Assembly: GCA_000831005.1 (NCBI GenBank)
Contig: CP007152.1
Coordinates: 2,604,001 to 2,668,000, forward strand
Source of the DNA: Marinobacter salarius
GTDB taxonomy: Bacteria; Pseudomonadota; Gammaproteobacteria; Pseudomonadales; Oleiphilaceae
Direction: 5' to 3'
DNA length: 64,000 nucleotides
Shown here: positions 36,832-46,833 of the stretch, piece after piece
Layout of the letters: the number at the start of each line of letters is the position of its first letter
How positions within the stretch are numbered: the stretch's first letter is position 1
Made by a program: the position numbers and the translations under genes
Notes under the pieces: generated by a model
Seen by the model: the letters and a program-made list of their open reading frames with translations, nothing else
Told to the model about the DNA's origin: nothing
Databases searched by the model: none

Positions 36832-39369
36832 CTACTGGATCAGTGTCACTGCACTGCCCAGTACGGCTGCGCAGCTTGCTTTGACAACGGTTTCGGTACG
36901 GCCGGCTTCGCAACTACCACCACCACAGGTGGTGAGTCGTCCCATCAGCGAGTCCAGCTCGGCTTCAATGTCCGCATCACTCGGTTGCGTTGTCAGGCTT
37001 GTGCCGACGAACTTCTCCATCAACGGCGTTTTGATGAGATCCCGGCCGGCGTCGTCAAACGCAGTGCTCGCATTCTCGCCAAAGTCAAAGCCCGGGAAGA
37101 AGGCGTTGCGGCGCGTGGTATCCGACACCAGAACATCACAGTACTGGATCGCCATCTGGGTAATCGCCATCTGATGGGATGACAGGAAGCCTTCAAGGTC
37201 CTCCACGGTCGGTAACTGCTGCTTAACCGTAGTGAATGTTTCGGCGACGCCCGGCTGGGTGGTCGGAATACCCGTCACCTTGGACATGGACGCATTCACT
37301 TCGTCAAACGTCTTCAGGCCGATGGCGGAGAATTCCGTGCTACCGGTTTCTGGTGGCTGCGTCGGGGCAGGGCCTTCCACTCGAACGTCTGTGTTGCTAC
37401 CGAGCTGTTCAAAGGTCAGGAAGAACTGGTCGTTTTCCGGGCCTTCTTCCAGCGCGAGAACCGTGCCGAGTCTCGACAGTGGCTGGCCGGAGCCTGCTAC
37501 GTAATCACTGGCATTCAGTGTTAGATCCAGGTTGGCAAACGACTGGCCTACAACCACTTCGCGGCCGTTGATACCTATTCTCATGCCCTTCAATGGTATA
37601 CCCGATGGAGACTGGGTCTCGTCGAGACTGATGAAGAACGGATTTGAGAACAAATAGCCGTAGTTGTCGAACTGGCTGACCTCAAAGACGATAAAGCTTT
37701 CCGGCATATCCACCAGGTGGGATACGCTGAACAGCAGGAAGAACTTCTGGCCAACGCCCACGTCGTAGTTGGCGGCAACCTGCTCTGCGGTGAGGGCACG
37801 GTTGTGGATGGCAAGCATCCTGACCGCGCCTTCCCAGGGCGATTCACCGTCCGTCTCATTGCCCAACACCAGGGCGAAACTGTCGTCCCAGTCGGTCAGC
37901 AGGCCGGCGGAATCCGGGTCGACATCACCGGAGGGTTCGCCATTCACAAAAATTTCGCGGCCACCGTCCGGTGAAAAGTTCACCACCACGTGTTGCAAGG
38001 TCGCCTGCAACAGCATGGGGTTGGCTTCGGTCAGCATTGGATCGTTCTGGTCGGTGGTGGTGCTCCGATGCAGGAACTCGTAGCTCTGCATGTCCTGGCC
38101 CAACGTGAAGTTCCGCGCTGTGGAGGAGCCGGAGTAGGTCACGATGCGGGAGTCTTCCTGGGTGATGTTGCCGGGCACAACCCACGCTTCGATGGCGTAT
38201 TCGCCGGAGGCGGTCAGCAGGGTGTGCAGCTTGCGGCTGTCGGCAGTGGAGCCTTGAGCCTTGCCGGCACGGATCATTTCGCCTTCTTCGGTTTCAAAGG
38301 CCGGGCCAATATCAATACCCCAGCCGCCAACCCAGCCAACGTTGCCGCTGAGCGTCAGGTCCAGGGGTGGGGAAATACCGCTGGTATCAAAGGCCGTTGG
38401 GCCGTCGCCTGCTTTGAATTCGTAAAGCGCGATGACGTTGTCTTCGTATCGGCCGCCGGCATTGGCCAACAGACCGTCGTTGGCGAGGTTCAGTGCCTTG
38501 CTGGTCACCAGGTTGGACGGGATTGGCTCCGGATCCCCAAGGCGATCAATGAAGGCCTGGATTGCAGCCAGCATCTCTGTGGCAGAATCGAGGCACTCAG
38601 CATCCCAACAGTTATGACGGTCGTCTCTCAGCCTTTCTACGAGCCTTGAAGAAGCTTCATCGGTAAGTATCCATTCATCGGTGACCGGATCTTTTCCGTC
38701 GTTCAGATCAATGCGGCTTTTGGACTGATCGTACGCAATGCCGACATTGGAGCTTGCAATGTAGGGTGTCTGGCCGTTGCTGGTGTGGCATTCGCTGCAG
38801 TACTGGGTTAGTACTGGGTAGACGGTGTTTGCAAAGTCGTCGGTGTCTGACGGAAAGGTCAGTGTGTTGTTCACGTCCTGGATGTTTGGAGCGCGAAGTT
38901 CGACCGTTTTAACCGATCCCTCCGAGCCACCCGCCCAGTTTGAAATGTAGACCGTCAGCAGGTCGGTACAGGCAGTGACGGACGTCGTCCAGCAGTTGTG
39001 GCCACCCGCTACCTTGGTCACCATCTCGGACTGGGACGGGTCGGACAGGTTAACAATGGTATTGGCCTGGGCGTAGGCAATGTTGATGTCGCCCTCATGC
39101 ACAAACTGTGGTGACTGGCCGCCGGCGTTGTGGCAGGCGCCGCACTTGTTCTGGCCAGAAAGCTCATCCCACACGCTGCGCTTGAAATTCAGTACATCGT
39201 CGCTGGCGGGGGGCGGGCCACTATAGCTAACGGTATTGGAGCCGCCGCCGGTGTTCGGAAGGGCTTCGGTAGACTCGCCACTGTTACAGCCCGCAAGAAA
39301 TAGCAGGGCGGCAATAACGGAGAACAGCGCAGCGGGGGCTCGGGTTCCTTTACTGATTATGGTTTTCAT
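36832..39369 (-). CDS. LamG-domain lipoprotein with two c-type haem modules
   Basis: An 845-residue predicted outer-membrane lipoprotein (lipobox LFLAGC). Residues about 60-270 contain two similar modules, each with a CxxCH haem site (CGACH, CSECH) followed about 65-85 residues later by HNCW and a further Cys. The middle is a LamG/concanavalin-type sandwich (GEYAIEAWVVPGNIT, NFTLGQ, HVVVNFSPDGGREIFVNG), and the C-terminal third (MPESFIVFEVSQFDNYGYLF onward) is unfamiliar. The combination suggests electron transfer joined to binding of a glycan or other surface ligand. It lies between the single-haem gene and the DUF1501 gene with 6-base gaps, so the three are co-translated. Confidence 0.8.
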   Translation of the reverse strand: MKTIISKGTRAPAALFSVIAALLFLAGCNSGESTEALPNTGGGSNTVSYSGPPPASDDVLNFKRSVWDELSGQNKCGACHNAGGQSPQFVHEGDINIAYAQANTIVNLSDPSQSEMVTKVAGGHNCWTTSVTACTDLLTVYISNWAGGSEGSVKTVELRAPNIQDVNNTLTFPSDTDDFANTVYPVLTQYCSECHTSNGQTPYIASSNVGIAYDQSKSRIDLNDGKDPVTDEWILTDEASSRLVERLRDDRHNCWDAECLDSATEMLAAIQAFIDRLGDPEPIPSNLVTSKALNLANDGLLANAGGRYEDNVIALYEFKAGDGPTAFDTSGISPPLDLTLSGNVGWVGGWGIDIGPAFETEEGEMIRAGKAQGSTADSRKLHTLLTASGEYAIEAWVVPGNITQEDSRIVTYSGSSTARNFTLGQDMQSYEFLHRSTTTDQNDPMLTEANPMLLQATLQHVVVNFSPDGGREIFVNGEPSGDVDPDSAGLLTDWDDSFALVLGNETDGESPWEGAVRMLAIHNRALTAEQVAANYDVGVGQKFFLLFSVSHLVDMPESFIVFEVSQFDNYGYLFSNPFFISLDETQSPSGIPLKGMRIGINGREVVVGQSFANLDLTLNASDYVAGSGQPLSRLGTVLALEEGPENDQFFLTFEQLGSNTDVRVEGPAPTQPPETGSTEFSAIGLKTFDEVNASMSKVTGIPTTQPGVAETFTTVKQQLPTVEDLEGFLSSHQMAITQMAIQYCDVLVSDTTRRNAFFPGFDFGENASTAFDDAGRDLIKTPLMEKFVGTSLTTQPSDADIEAELDSLMGRLTTCGGGSCEAGRTETVVKASCAAVLGSAVTLIQ

Positions 39370-39375
39370 AATGTC

Positions 39376-40628
39376 CTATTCCCCCCGGCAATACGCGGCA
39401 GATTCCGCAAAGGCAGTTTTGAGGTTGTACCCGCTGCGGAAACTCGTAACGATTTCGCTAATCTTTGAGCGATCGCTATCGTTTGAAGGCTCTCGCAGGC
39501 AGACATTGCGGAATACTTTTTTCACCTGGCACTGGGCAAAAGCGTCGGAATTGGCAAACTCCCGCCCCAGGCTCTTGGCGCCGTTGCCGGAGCCGGGCAG
39601 GGAGCCATCCCAGCCCAGGCGCCGATTGGTGCCGGACCGCCAATAGTTGTCCCAGCCATCGTCCGGCGTCACGTATCCCTGCTCAAAGGTGGTTGAATTG
39701 ATGTGGTATTTGGCGACAACGCGGGTACCCGTTTCCGGGTCCACGTCGCTAACAGAGTTGTAGATCAGCCTGCCCAGTTCGCCGTCAGGGTCCGTGTCCG
39801 CGTTGTACTGGTAGTCGTAGTAGGCAAAGGCCTGGGTCATGGGGTCCATTCCGGTATGACAGCCAACGCAGTTGCTGAGGAATACCCGGCTGTCGCCACC
39901 CGGGCTTCGCGACACATCCTGGCGGATGCGGTCCGGTGGCAGGGATACGTCCGCGACCTGCTCCAGGTCATTGCACATGTGGTTGAGCAAGGTAAACCGA
40001 AACATGGCGCGGTTGGTGCCCGCGCTGAAGAACGCCCTCGCTGCGGCCCGGGAGGTGATCACACCGGCCGTGGCTCCCGTGGGCAATTCGGAGTTCAGGC
40101 TGGACTGTGTGGTTTGCTCCAGCGCGTTGTCATCACTGAGGGAGTAACCGGAGCGCTCAAGGTCCTCATAGTTGTCGTTGTTCGACGTTGAGTATGCCGA
40201 GATGCCGTTCAGGCTGGCGTTGCCACATAGAGTATGTCGTCATATAAGACGCGTCTAAAATCATGATTATCCCGCACAATACCGATGACCGTCGCCGTGT
40301 AATCATTCAACGGCACGAAGGGGGACATCGCCTCATTTGTCCATGGTGCAACGAAATTTTTGAGGGTAACATCGTAAAACGCTGGATCTTCCATGGCCGT
40401 GTAGGCGGCAGAAACGGCGCCTGACGCACCATTGTTGGTTATGTTTGCCGCCATCTGATCGAGTACCTCCGGAGAAGGAGGAACACCGGCGATGCGTTCA
40501 TGGATGCGTTTTGCCTGGTCCCGCGGGCCAGCGCTTGCGATGGTAGCGTGCGTTCCGACCAAAGCCAGCAGGACAGTGAGTAAAAATGTCCTCTTTATAA
40601 GTTGCCGGGTCGTACATAAGACTGTCAT
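39376..40628 (-). CDS. Secreted single c-haem protein of the DUF1501-associated operon (one frameshift)
   Basis: About 417 residues when joined, with a signal peptide (LLTVLLALVGTHATIASA). The mature part begins with a helical region (VPPSPEVLDQMAANI) and YDVTLKNFVAPWTNEAMSPFVPLNDYTATVIGIVRD. The frame breaks near 40215; one G restores LYVGNASLNGISAYS. The second half holds a haem site FLSNCVGCHTGMDPMTQAFAYYDY and ends with FRNVCLREPSNDSDRSKISEIVTSFRSGYNLKTAF. It resembles planctomycete-type DUF1588/DUF1592 cytochrome proteins in layout but is shorter. First gene of the minus-strand trio. ATG at 40628 has a GAGGGA site. Confidence 0.75.
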
Positions 40629-40851
40629 GATCGATTCCCTCGATTTCGTTAGCATTCGCACATTAGTACCATTTTACAATTGTTCAAAGTCTAGGCGAGC
40701 TATTAACTGCGGTTTTGAGTGCTGCTCCACGTTATTACATAGCGTTACGTAAAAGGCTTGGAGCACAGGCCCCGTCTCGACTTAGCGTATGTAAATGGAT
40801 TTTCAGGCCAAACAGGGTTCGTTGGTGGTGACTAAACATTACGAAAATAAA
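40629..40851. promoter_or_regulatory. Divergent promoter region between the DUF1501 trio and the large plus-strand run
   Basis: A 223-base spacer between divergent starts, more AT-rich than the flanks, especially 40660-40760. It should contain promoters for both the three-gene minus-strand unit and the long plus-strand unit, so the two could be co-regulated. I could not assign specific -35/-10 pairs. Confidence 0.45.
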
Positions 40852-43499
40852 ATGTTCTCTTGCGTCAGTGGGTTACGTTACCATCTCGCTGTCTTGGGCC
40901 GGGTATTCGCGCTTCTTCCTGTCGCGCTCGCTGCAGGGTGTCTCCAGAGCGGCGACAGTCAGTCCCGTGACCCTGTGGTTGTTGAGAATCCGGTCGTCTT
41001 TGTAAAACGCCCCTTGCTTTTCGATGAGGACAATGGCGCGCTCATCGGTGACAACCTTGCCGAGCCTGCGGAGTTTCGTCCCGGCGCTCGCCTGTTCCTG
41101 AAGGATCGCGCGTCTCCCGACGCGCCGTCGCGAGACATCACTTCATCCGCTTTCCCGGGGCCGCTTGGCTACGACGTCAAGGATCTCACCGTCTCTTACG
41201 ATGGTACTCGCGTTCTCTTTGCCATGAGGGCGCCGGAGATTGAAGACGCGGATGAGGACGAACAGCCAACCTGGAACATCTGGGAGTACGACGTATCTTC
41301 CGGCACTCTCCGGCGTGTTATCGAATCCAACGTCACCGCCGAAGCAGGGCAGGATATCGCGCCTGCTTACCTGCCTGATGACCGCATTGTCTTTTCCTCC
41401 ACGCGGCAACGGGTGTCTCGCGCGATTTTGCTGGACGAGGGCAAGCCCCAGTATCCGGCGCTTGACGAGGAGCGCGAGGTTCCGGCCTTTGTCCTGCACG
41501 TGATGGATGCTGACGGGGACAACATCGAGCAGATCACGTTCAACCAGAGCCACGATCTGGACCCATTGGTAACGGACGAAGGCGCCATCGTATTTAGCCG
41601 CTGGGACAATGCCGGCCAAACCCAGGGCAACGGATTCAACCTCTATAAGGTCAATCCGGACGGCACCGGGCTCAGTTATCTTTACGGCCGCCACTCTCAT
41701 GGCTCTGTCAGCGATGACGTCAACATTGAGTATCTGCGCCCGCAGGCGACGGATTCCGGTCGACTTCTGGCTCAGCTCCGTCCTACCGAAACCAACAACT
41801 TTGGGGCGGTTCCGGTTGAGATTGATGTCGAACGTTATGTAGAGGCGGGCATCCGCGTTGACGGCAATCCCGGCTCGGCGCAAACGCCGTTGGTCAGCGG
41901 GTTGTCCCTTGGCAATGAGATCTCGCTGCGCGGAAACTACAGCTCGGTATCCCCGTTTCTGGATGGCACACGTCGCTACCTCGTTAGCTGGAGCCCATGC
42001 CGGCTGAGGCTTGCTACTGGCAATGGCGACATCCTCAACTGCACGCAGGAGCGGATTGCCTCGGGCGCCTATCGGGCCGCCGCTCCCGTTTACGGGTTAT
42101 GGTTGCTTGATATGGCGTCCGGCACCCAGCGCCCGATTCAGTCGCCCGAGGAAGGCCAACAGTTCGACGAGGCGGTACTGATGACCGAAAGGTCCCTGCC
42201 GACGTTTATTCCCGAATCGCAGTTCTCAGGCGATGCGGCGACCCTTGCAGAGGATGGTCTTGGCATACTGCAGATCCAGAGTGTCTACGACATTGATGGC
42301 GTTGATACTTCTCCGGCGGGTATTCGGCAGACAGCCGATCCGGCGATTGTTTCTCCGGACAACCTTCCCAGGCGCTTCCTTCGACTCGAAAAGCCGGTCT
42401 CAATTCCCGATGAAGAGGTCAGGGACTTCGACAACACCGCATTTGGGCGCAGCCAGGCGCAGTCGATGCGGGAAATTCTCGGCTACGTGCCGGTCGAGCC
42501 TGATGGGTCGGTTCGGGTGGCAGTGCCCGCCAACGTCGCGTTTGCCATCAGCGTGTTGGACGATGAAGGACGACGGATTGGCCCCCGTCACCAGAACTGG
42601 TTGAACGTCAGGCCCGGAGAAACCCTGGCGTGCAGCGGTTGCCATAACCCTGGCAGCGCGGTGCCTCATGGTCGCCCGGATGCGGGGCCAGCCCCAGTCT
42701 ACGCAGGCGCGCCGACCACCGGCCTCGAATTCCCGAATACCGACCCCGCTCTCTTCGCAGACATGGGTGAAACCATGGCGGAAACCTGGGCCCGGATTAA
42801 CGGAACCCGTCGCCTCGGGCCGGACGCTGTCTATGTCGATCAGTGGACAGACCCCGATGATGCCAGTCTCACACCGGCACAGCCTTCTCGTTGAGTTATG
42901 CGGACCTTGAAACGCCCGCGCCAATTCGTCCTGAGTGCGCCGATGATTGGCGCGCCGCCTGTCGGACCGTTATCAACTACGAGCAGCATATCCATCCGCT
43001 ATGGGGGCTTGAGAGACTCGTTGACGACGGCAACGGCAACGTTGAGAACTACACCTGTACCGGGTGCCACTCGAACACCGATGCAGCCGACGCAACACAG
43101 TTGCCGATTGCACAACTGGATCTGAGCGACGGCGCCTCCCCGGATGAGCCCGATCATTTCAAGTCCTATCGGGAGTTGATGTTTAACGACAACGAACAGG
43201 AGTTGGTCGGTGACCAGCTCGTTGACGTGCAGGTTGAATCCGGGGAGTTCCTGCGGGACGAAGATGGAGAGCTGATCCTGGACGATGACGATAATCCCAT
43301 TCCCATCCTGGTGAACGTCAACGTGCCTCCCACCATGTCCGTCAATGGAGCCCGTGCCAGCGGCAACTTCTTCAATCGATTCCGTGCCGGTGGCAGTCAC
43401 CAAGACTTCATGAGCCCTGCCGAGCTGCGACTCCTCGCGGAATGGCTTGATGTCGGTGGCCAGTATTACAACAACCCCTTTGATGCTCCGGCGGACTGA
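40852..43499 (+). CDS. Lipoprotein with TolB/propeller-like region and two CxxCH haem sites (one frameshift)
   Basis: About 882 residues when joined. The signal ends in a lipobox (ALLPVALAAGC). The central part has repeated beta-propeller-like blades: DVKDLTVSYDGTRVLFAMR, PTWNIWEYDVSSGTLR, YLPDDRIVFSSTRQR, MDADGDNIEQITFNQSHD. Near the C terminus are two haem sites, CSGCH (after RPGETLA) and CTGCH (after NYT). The frame breaks near 42885; one extra T restores QPFSLSYADLE. Propeller plus CxxCH architecture recalls hydrazine-synthase-alpha-like proteins, but no such activity is implied. An upstream ATG at 40795 would give an overlong signal. The stop lies 20 bases before the next gene, suggesting one transcript. 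Confidence 0.75.
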
Positions 43500-43519
43500 T
43501 AGGACCCGAACTGTTAACC

Positions 43520-44274
43520 ATGAGACTGGCCCTGATACTGCTGTTGATGTTAACTGCGCCCCTGTCCGCTGCCGCCGACTGGCTGTGGGGCGGTGCCGAC
43601 GAGCCAATGCCCCAGGTTCAGGTGGCGGAACCGTTTGTGGAGTGGCGCACCGGCCCGGCTGTGGGTTATCCGGTGTTCCATACCAGCGAAAAGGGCGAGT
43701 GGCTGACGCTGCGCATGCGCAAGACGTCCTGGCTGAAAGTCACCGACCGTAAGGGCCGTGAAGGTTGGGTGCATGTGGACGATGTGCAACTGACGCTGGA
43801 TGGCGAGGGCGAGCAGGTCTCACTCAGTAATCCACGTTTTGATGATTTCAGCAGCGCCGTTGGGAGGCGGGGTTGATGATGGGCGAGTTCGAGGGCGCGG
43901 CGGTAACTGCGGTTTACGGCGGGTATCTCCTGACCCGCAACCTGTCGGCAGAGCTCTGGGGTTCGCAGGTACTGGGAAGCGCCTCTGAAATTCGCATGGT
44001 GAACGCCAACATCGTTCACCAGCCGTTTCCGCACTGGCGTATTTCGCCGTTCTTCACGCTGGGCGTGGGGCATATTTTCATCGAGCCCAAGGCCACCCTG
44101 GCGGACCCCGGAGACCGGGATAACAGCATTGGGCACGCCGGCCTGGGCCTGCGCGCCTATGTCACGGACAACTATTTCATCCGTGCCGAGGTCAAGGACT
44201 ATAAGATTTTTACCAATCGGGCAACCAACGAAGAAGCAACAGAATGGAAAATCGGATTAAGCATATTCTTCTGA
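43520..44274 (+). CDS. SH3-domain outer-membrane beta-barrel protein (one frameshift)
   Basis: About 250 residues. A signal peptide (LILLLMLTAPLSAAA) is followed by a bacterial SH3 domain (VEWRTGPAVGYPVFHTSEKGEWLTL, WLKVTDRKGREGWVHVDDV) that could touch peptidoglycan, and then a beta-barrel-like region with alternating residues (AVTAVYGGYLLTRNLSAELWG, ISPFFTLGVGHIFI, YFIRAEVKDYKIF) ending in IGLSIFF, a C-terminal Phe as in outer-membrane proteins. The frame breaks near 43850, and one base restores SRRWEAGLMMG. The stop overlaps the start of the next barrel gene by 31 bases. It is the first gene of the Agl-Glt-like set. Confidence 0.75.
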
Positions 44275-44890
44275 CCGTCCTGCCGTTTGCGGGCCTGCTG
44301 CTGGTGCCAGCTGCTGTCAGCGCCCAGGAGGACGACCGGCCATTGATTGAGCCGGATGTGCGGCCCCAGAAGGTCGACGAGGCGTTGATCGACACCGAGA
44401 ACTTCGAGATCGGTGCGTTCGCCGGCATCATCAATATCGAGGATTTTGAGTCGTCATTCCTGTGGGGCGGCAAGCTGACCTACCACCTCAGCGAAACCTT
44501 CTTTTTTGAAGCCAATGTGGCTTTGCCGAAGGCGGAGAAACCAGCTTTGAAAAGCTCGCCGGGGATGTTCAGGTGTTGTCGGACGAAGACCGGGACTACC
44601 GCTACTACAACATCAACATTGGCATGAATGTGCTGCCCGGTGAGGCCTTCCTGACCGAGAACTATGCCTTCAATACCAACTTCTACCTGATCGGTGGGGC
44701 CGGTGCCACGGACTTTGCCGGTGACACCCGGTTTACCTTCAACGTGGGCGCTGGCTACCAGGTATTGCTGACCGACAGCGTATCGATCCATCTGGGGGTG
44801 CGTGAACACTTCTACCGGATTGATGTACTGGGCGAGGAAAAAACGTCCATGAATACTGAGGTCAGTGGTGGCCTCTCTGTCTTTTTCTGA
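44244..44890 (+). CDS. Outer-membrane beta-barrel domain protein (one frameshift)
   Basis: About 215 residues, signal peptide LPFAGLLLVPAAVSAQ, then ENFEIGAFAGIINIEDFESSFLWGGKLTYHLSETFFFEANVAL and, after a one-base break near 44535, YYNINIGMNVLPGEAFLTENYAFNTNFYLIGGAGATDFAGD, ending in VSGGLSVFF with terminal Phe. This matches the outer-membrane barrel family found in multiple copies in myxobacteria and some gammaproteobacteria (TIGR04565 type, from memory). It pairs with the preceding SH3-barrel protein. Likely the outer-membrane part of the machine encoded downstream. Confidence 0.78.
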
Positions 44891-44902
44891 TAACAGGAGT
44901 CA

Positions 44903-45403
44903 ATGATGACAACACGGTTTTTGGGATTGGCCCTGACCCTGGCGACGCTGGTTGGCGTTTCATCCGTTCAGGCCGAGGAAATGAACATTCCGGCGCCGGA
45001 CTTCACTCTTGAAAGCCGTCAGGGCGAGAACCTGCGGCTACAGGATTTCCGTGGCGAAGTGGTAATGCTCAACTTCTGGGCGTCCTGGTGCGGGCCCTGT
45101 CGTCAGGAAATGCCATTGATGGATGACCTGTACGCTCAGTACAAGGATCTCGGATTCACCATCCTGGCGGTCAACGTGGATGAGAACCGAGACGAGGCAC
45201 ACCGTTTCCTGGACAAGGTGCCAGTCAGCTATCCGATCCTTTATGACCCGCAGAGCGATGTCAGCGAACAGTACGAAGTGCAGGCTATGCCGACCACGGT
45301 CATGATTGACCGAGATGGCAACGCACGTTTTCTCCATCATGGCTACCAGCCCGGCTATGAAGACGAATACGAAACGCAGATCCGGCAACTGGTGCGGGAA
45401 TAG
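44903..45403 (+). CDS. TlpA-like periplasmic thioredoxin
   Basis: A 166-residue exported thioredoxin-fold protein. The signal peptide ends near SSVQAEE. The mature domain starts PAPDFTLESRQGENLRLQDFRG and has the active site WASWCGPCRQEMP, followed by AVNVDENRDEAHRFLD and the cis-Pro loop AMPTTVMID. TlpA/ResA proteins reduce periplasmic disulfides, commonly during c-type cytochrome maturation. That is apt because four haem-binding proteins are encoded just upstream or divergently. It is followed 18 bases later by the DUF4266 gene. Confidence 0.92.
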   Translation: MMTTRFLGLALTLATLVGVSSVQAEEMNIPAPDFTLESRQGENLRLQDFRGEVVMLNFWASWCGPCRQEMPLMDDLYAQYKDLGFTILAVNVDENRDEAHRFLDKVPVSYPILYDPQSDVSEQYEVQAMPTTVMIDRDGNARFLHHGYQPGYEDEYETQIRQLVRE

Positions 45404-45421
45404 CTTGAGGCAGGTGAGTGT

Positions 45422-45661
45422 ATGAACCCTTTCAAAGCAGTGATGGCATCGGCAATCGTGATCCTAATGACGGCGGGGGCGGCCGGTTGCAGTGACATCA
45501 AGCCCTGGGTGAAGCCCTATGAGCGGGACAAGCTCGCGGACCCGGTCATGAGCCTGAGCCGGCATGGAAAAGCGGACGCCTATATGCATCACGTGTACCA
45601 GGCCCGTGAATCCGCAAGGGGGGCGGAAGGCGGCTCCGGAGGTGGTTGTGGCTGTAACTGA
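45422..45661 (+). CDS. DUF4266 small lipoprotein
   Basis: A 79-residue lipoprotein (lipobox TAGAAGC) of the DUF4266 family: VKPYERDKLADPVMSLSRHGKADAYMHHVYQARESARGAEGGSGGGCGCN. The C-terminal glycine-rich CGC tail is typical. Function unknown. DUF4266 genes nearly always adjoin DUF3570 and thioredoxin genes, as seen here on both sides. The following gene starts 14 bases before this stop. Confidence 0.9.
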   Translation: MNPFKAVMASAIVILMTAGAAGCSDIKPWVKPYERDKLADPVMSLSRHGKADAYMHHVYQARESARGAEGGSGGGCGCN

Positions 45662-46813
45662 TTGCTCCCGGCTGTACCCTGTGCTGGTAAAGGGGCTGGC
45701 GTGTGCGATGGCGTTTGTACAGATCGCCACCGCAGCAACGCTGCCGCAAGACAACGTGGATGTCCTTTATCATCGCTATGATGGCGGTGGCATGGTCATT
45801 GATGGCCCCTCCGTGCTGGTGCGCAAGAGCGTGGGCCCCCAGGTGTCGGTGTCCGGCCAGTATTACGTGGACATGGTATCCGCCGCGTCCGTGGATGTGG
45901 TGGCGCTGGCCAGTGAATACACCGAAGAGCGCACGGAATACACCCTCGGGGTGGATTACCTCCATGAGGACTCCATCCTGAGCCTGGGTTACACCAACAG
46001 CTCAGAGAACGATTACGAAGCCAACACCGTCTACTTTTCCGTCAGCCAGGAATTCTTCGGCGGCATGTCCACGGTCACCCTGGGTTATGCGCGGGGACAG
46101 GACGAGGTGGGTGTCAGGGGGGACGAATCGTTCAGCGAAGACGCTGATCGCCAGAATTACCAACTCGGTCTGAGTCAGGTCATGACCCGCAACAGCCTGC
46201 TGGGCGTTGACCTGGAAGTGGTGACGGACGAAGCTTCCTGGAGAACCCCTACCGCCGAAATCGCTATATCGACCCGAACGACCCCACCAAATTTATTCTT
46301 GACCAGCCTGAGCGTTACCCGGAAACCCGCACCAGTTTCTCCGTGGCTACCAGGGCCCTGTATTACCTGCCTTACCGGGCATCGATTCGCGGTGAGTTTC
46401 GCTATTTCAGTGACAGCTGGGGCATTGACGCCCAGACCTTTGAGCTCGCTTACGTTCATGCCCTGAATCCGCGCTGGACGCTGGAGGGACGTGCCCGATA
46501 CTACGTCCAGGATGAGGCGGATTTCTACAGCGACCTCTACGCCTTCGAAAACTCCCAGACCCACCTGGCGCGCGACAAGGAAATGAGTGCGTTTTCCGGC
46601 ACTACCCTTGGTGGCGGCGTGGTGTACGAGTGGAAACAGACCTCGTTGCCGGGCATCCAGCGCCTGCAGGCGAGCCTCTTGGTGGACTGGCTCGATTTCA
46701 GCTATGACAACTTCCGGGATGTCACTGTGTCCGGCGATTTCCTGCCGGGGCAGGAGCCCCTTTATTCGTTCGATGCCTTCGTAACCCGGGCATCGCTGAT
46801 TCTTGAATACTGA
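45648..46813 (+). CDS. DUF3570 outer-membrane protein (one frameshift)
   Basis: About 388 residues. Translation probably begins at GTG 45648, 5-6 bases after a GGAGG site and overlapping the DUF4266 gene by 14 bases. A signal peptide (GLACAMAFVQIATAA) precedes a barrel-like protein: DVLYHRYDGGGMVIDGPSVLVRKSV, QVSVSGQYYVDMVSAAS, then repeated amphipathic strands. The frame breaks near 46240 and continues as NPYRRNRYIDPNDPTKF and YYLPYRASIRGEFRYFSDSWGI, ending RASLILEY. The DUF3570 family is an outer-membrane barrel of unknown role that travels with DUF4266, TlpA and ApbE. Confidence 0.85.
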
Positions 46814-46833
46814 CCAGGTCGGGACGATTCAAC

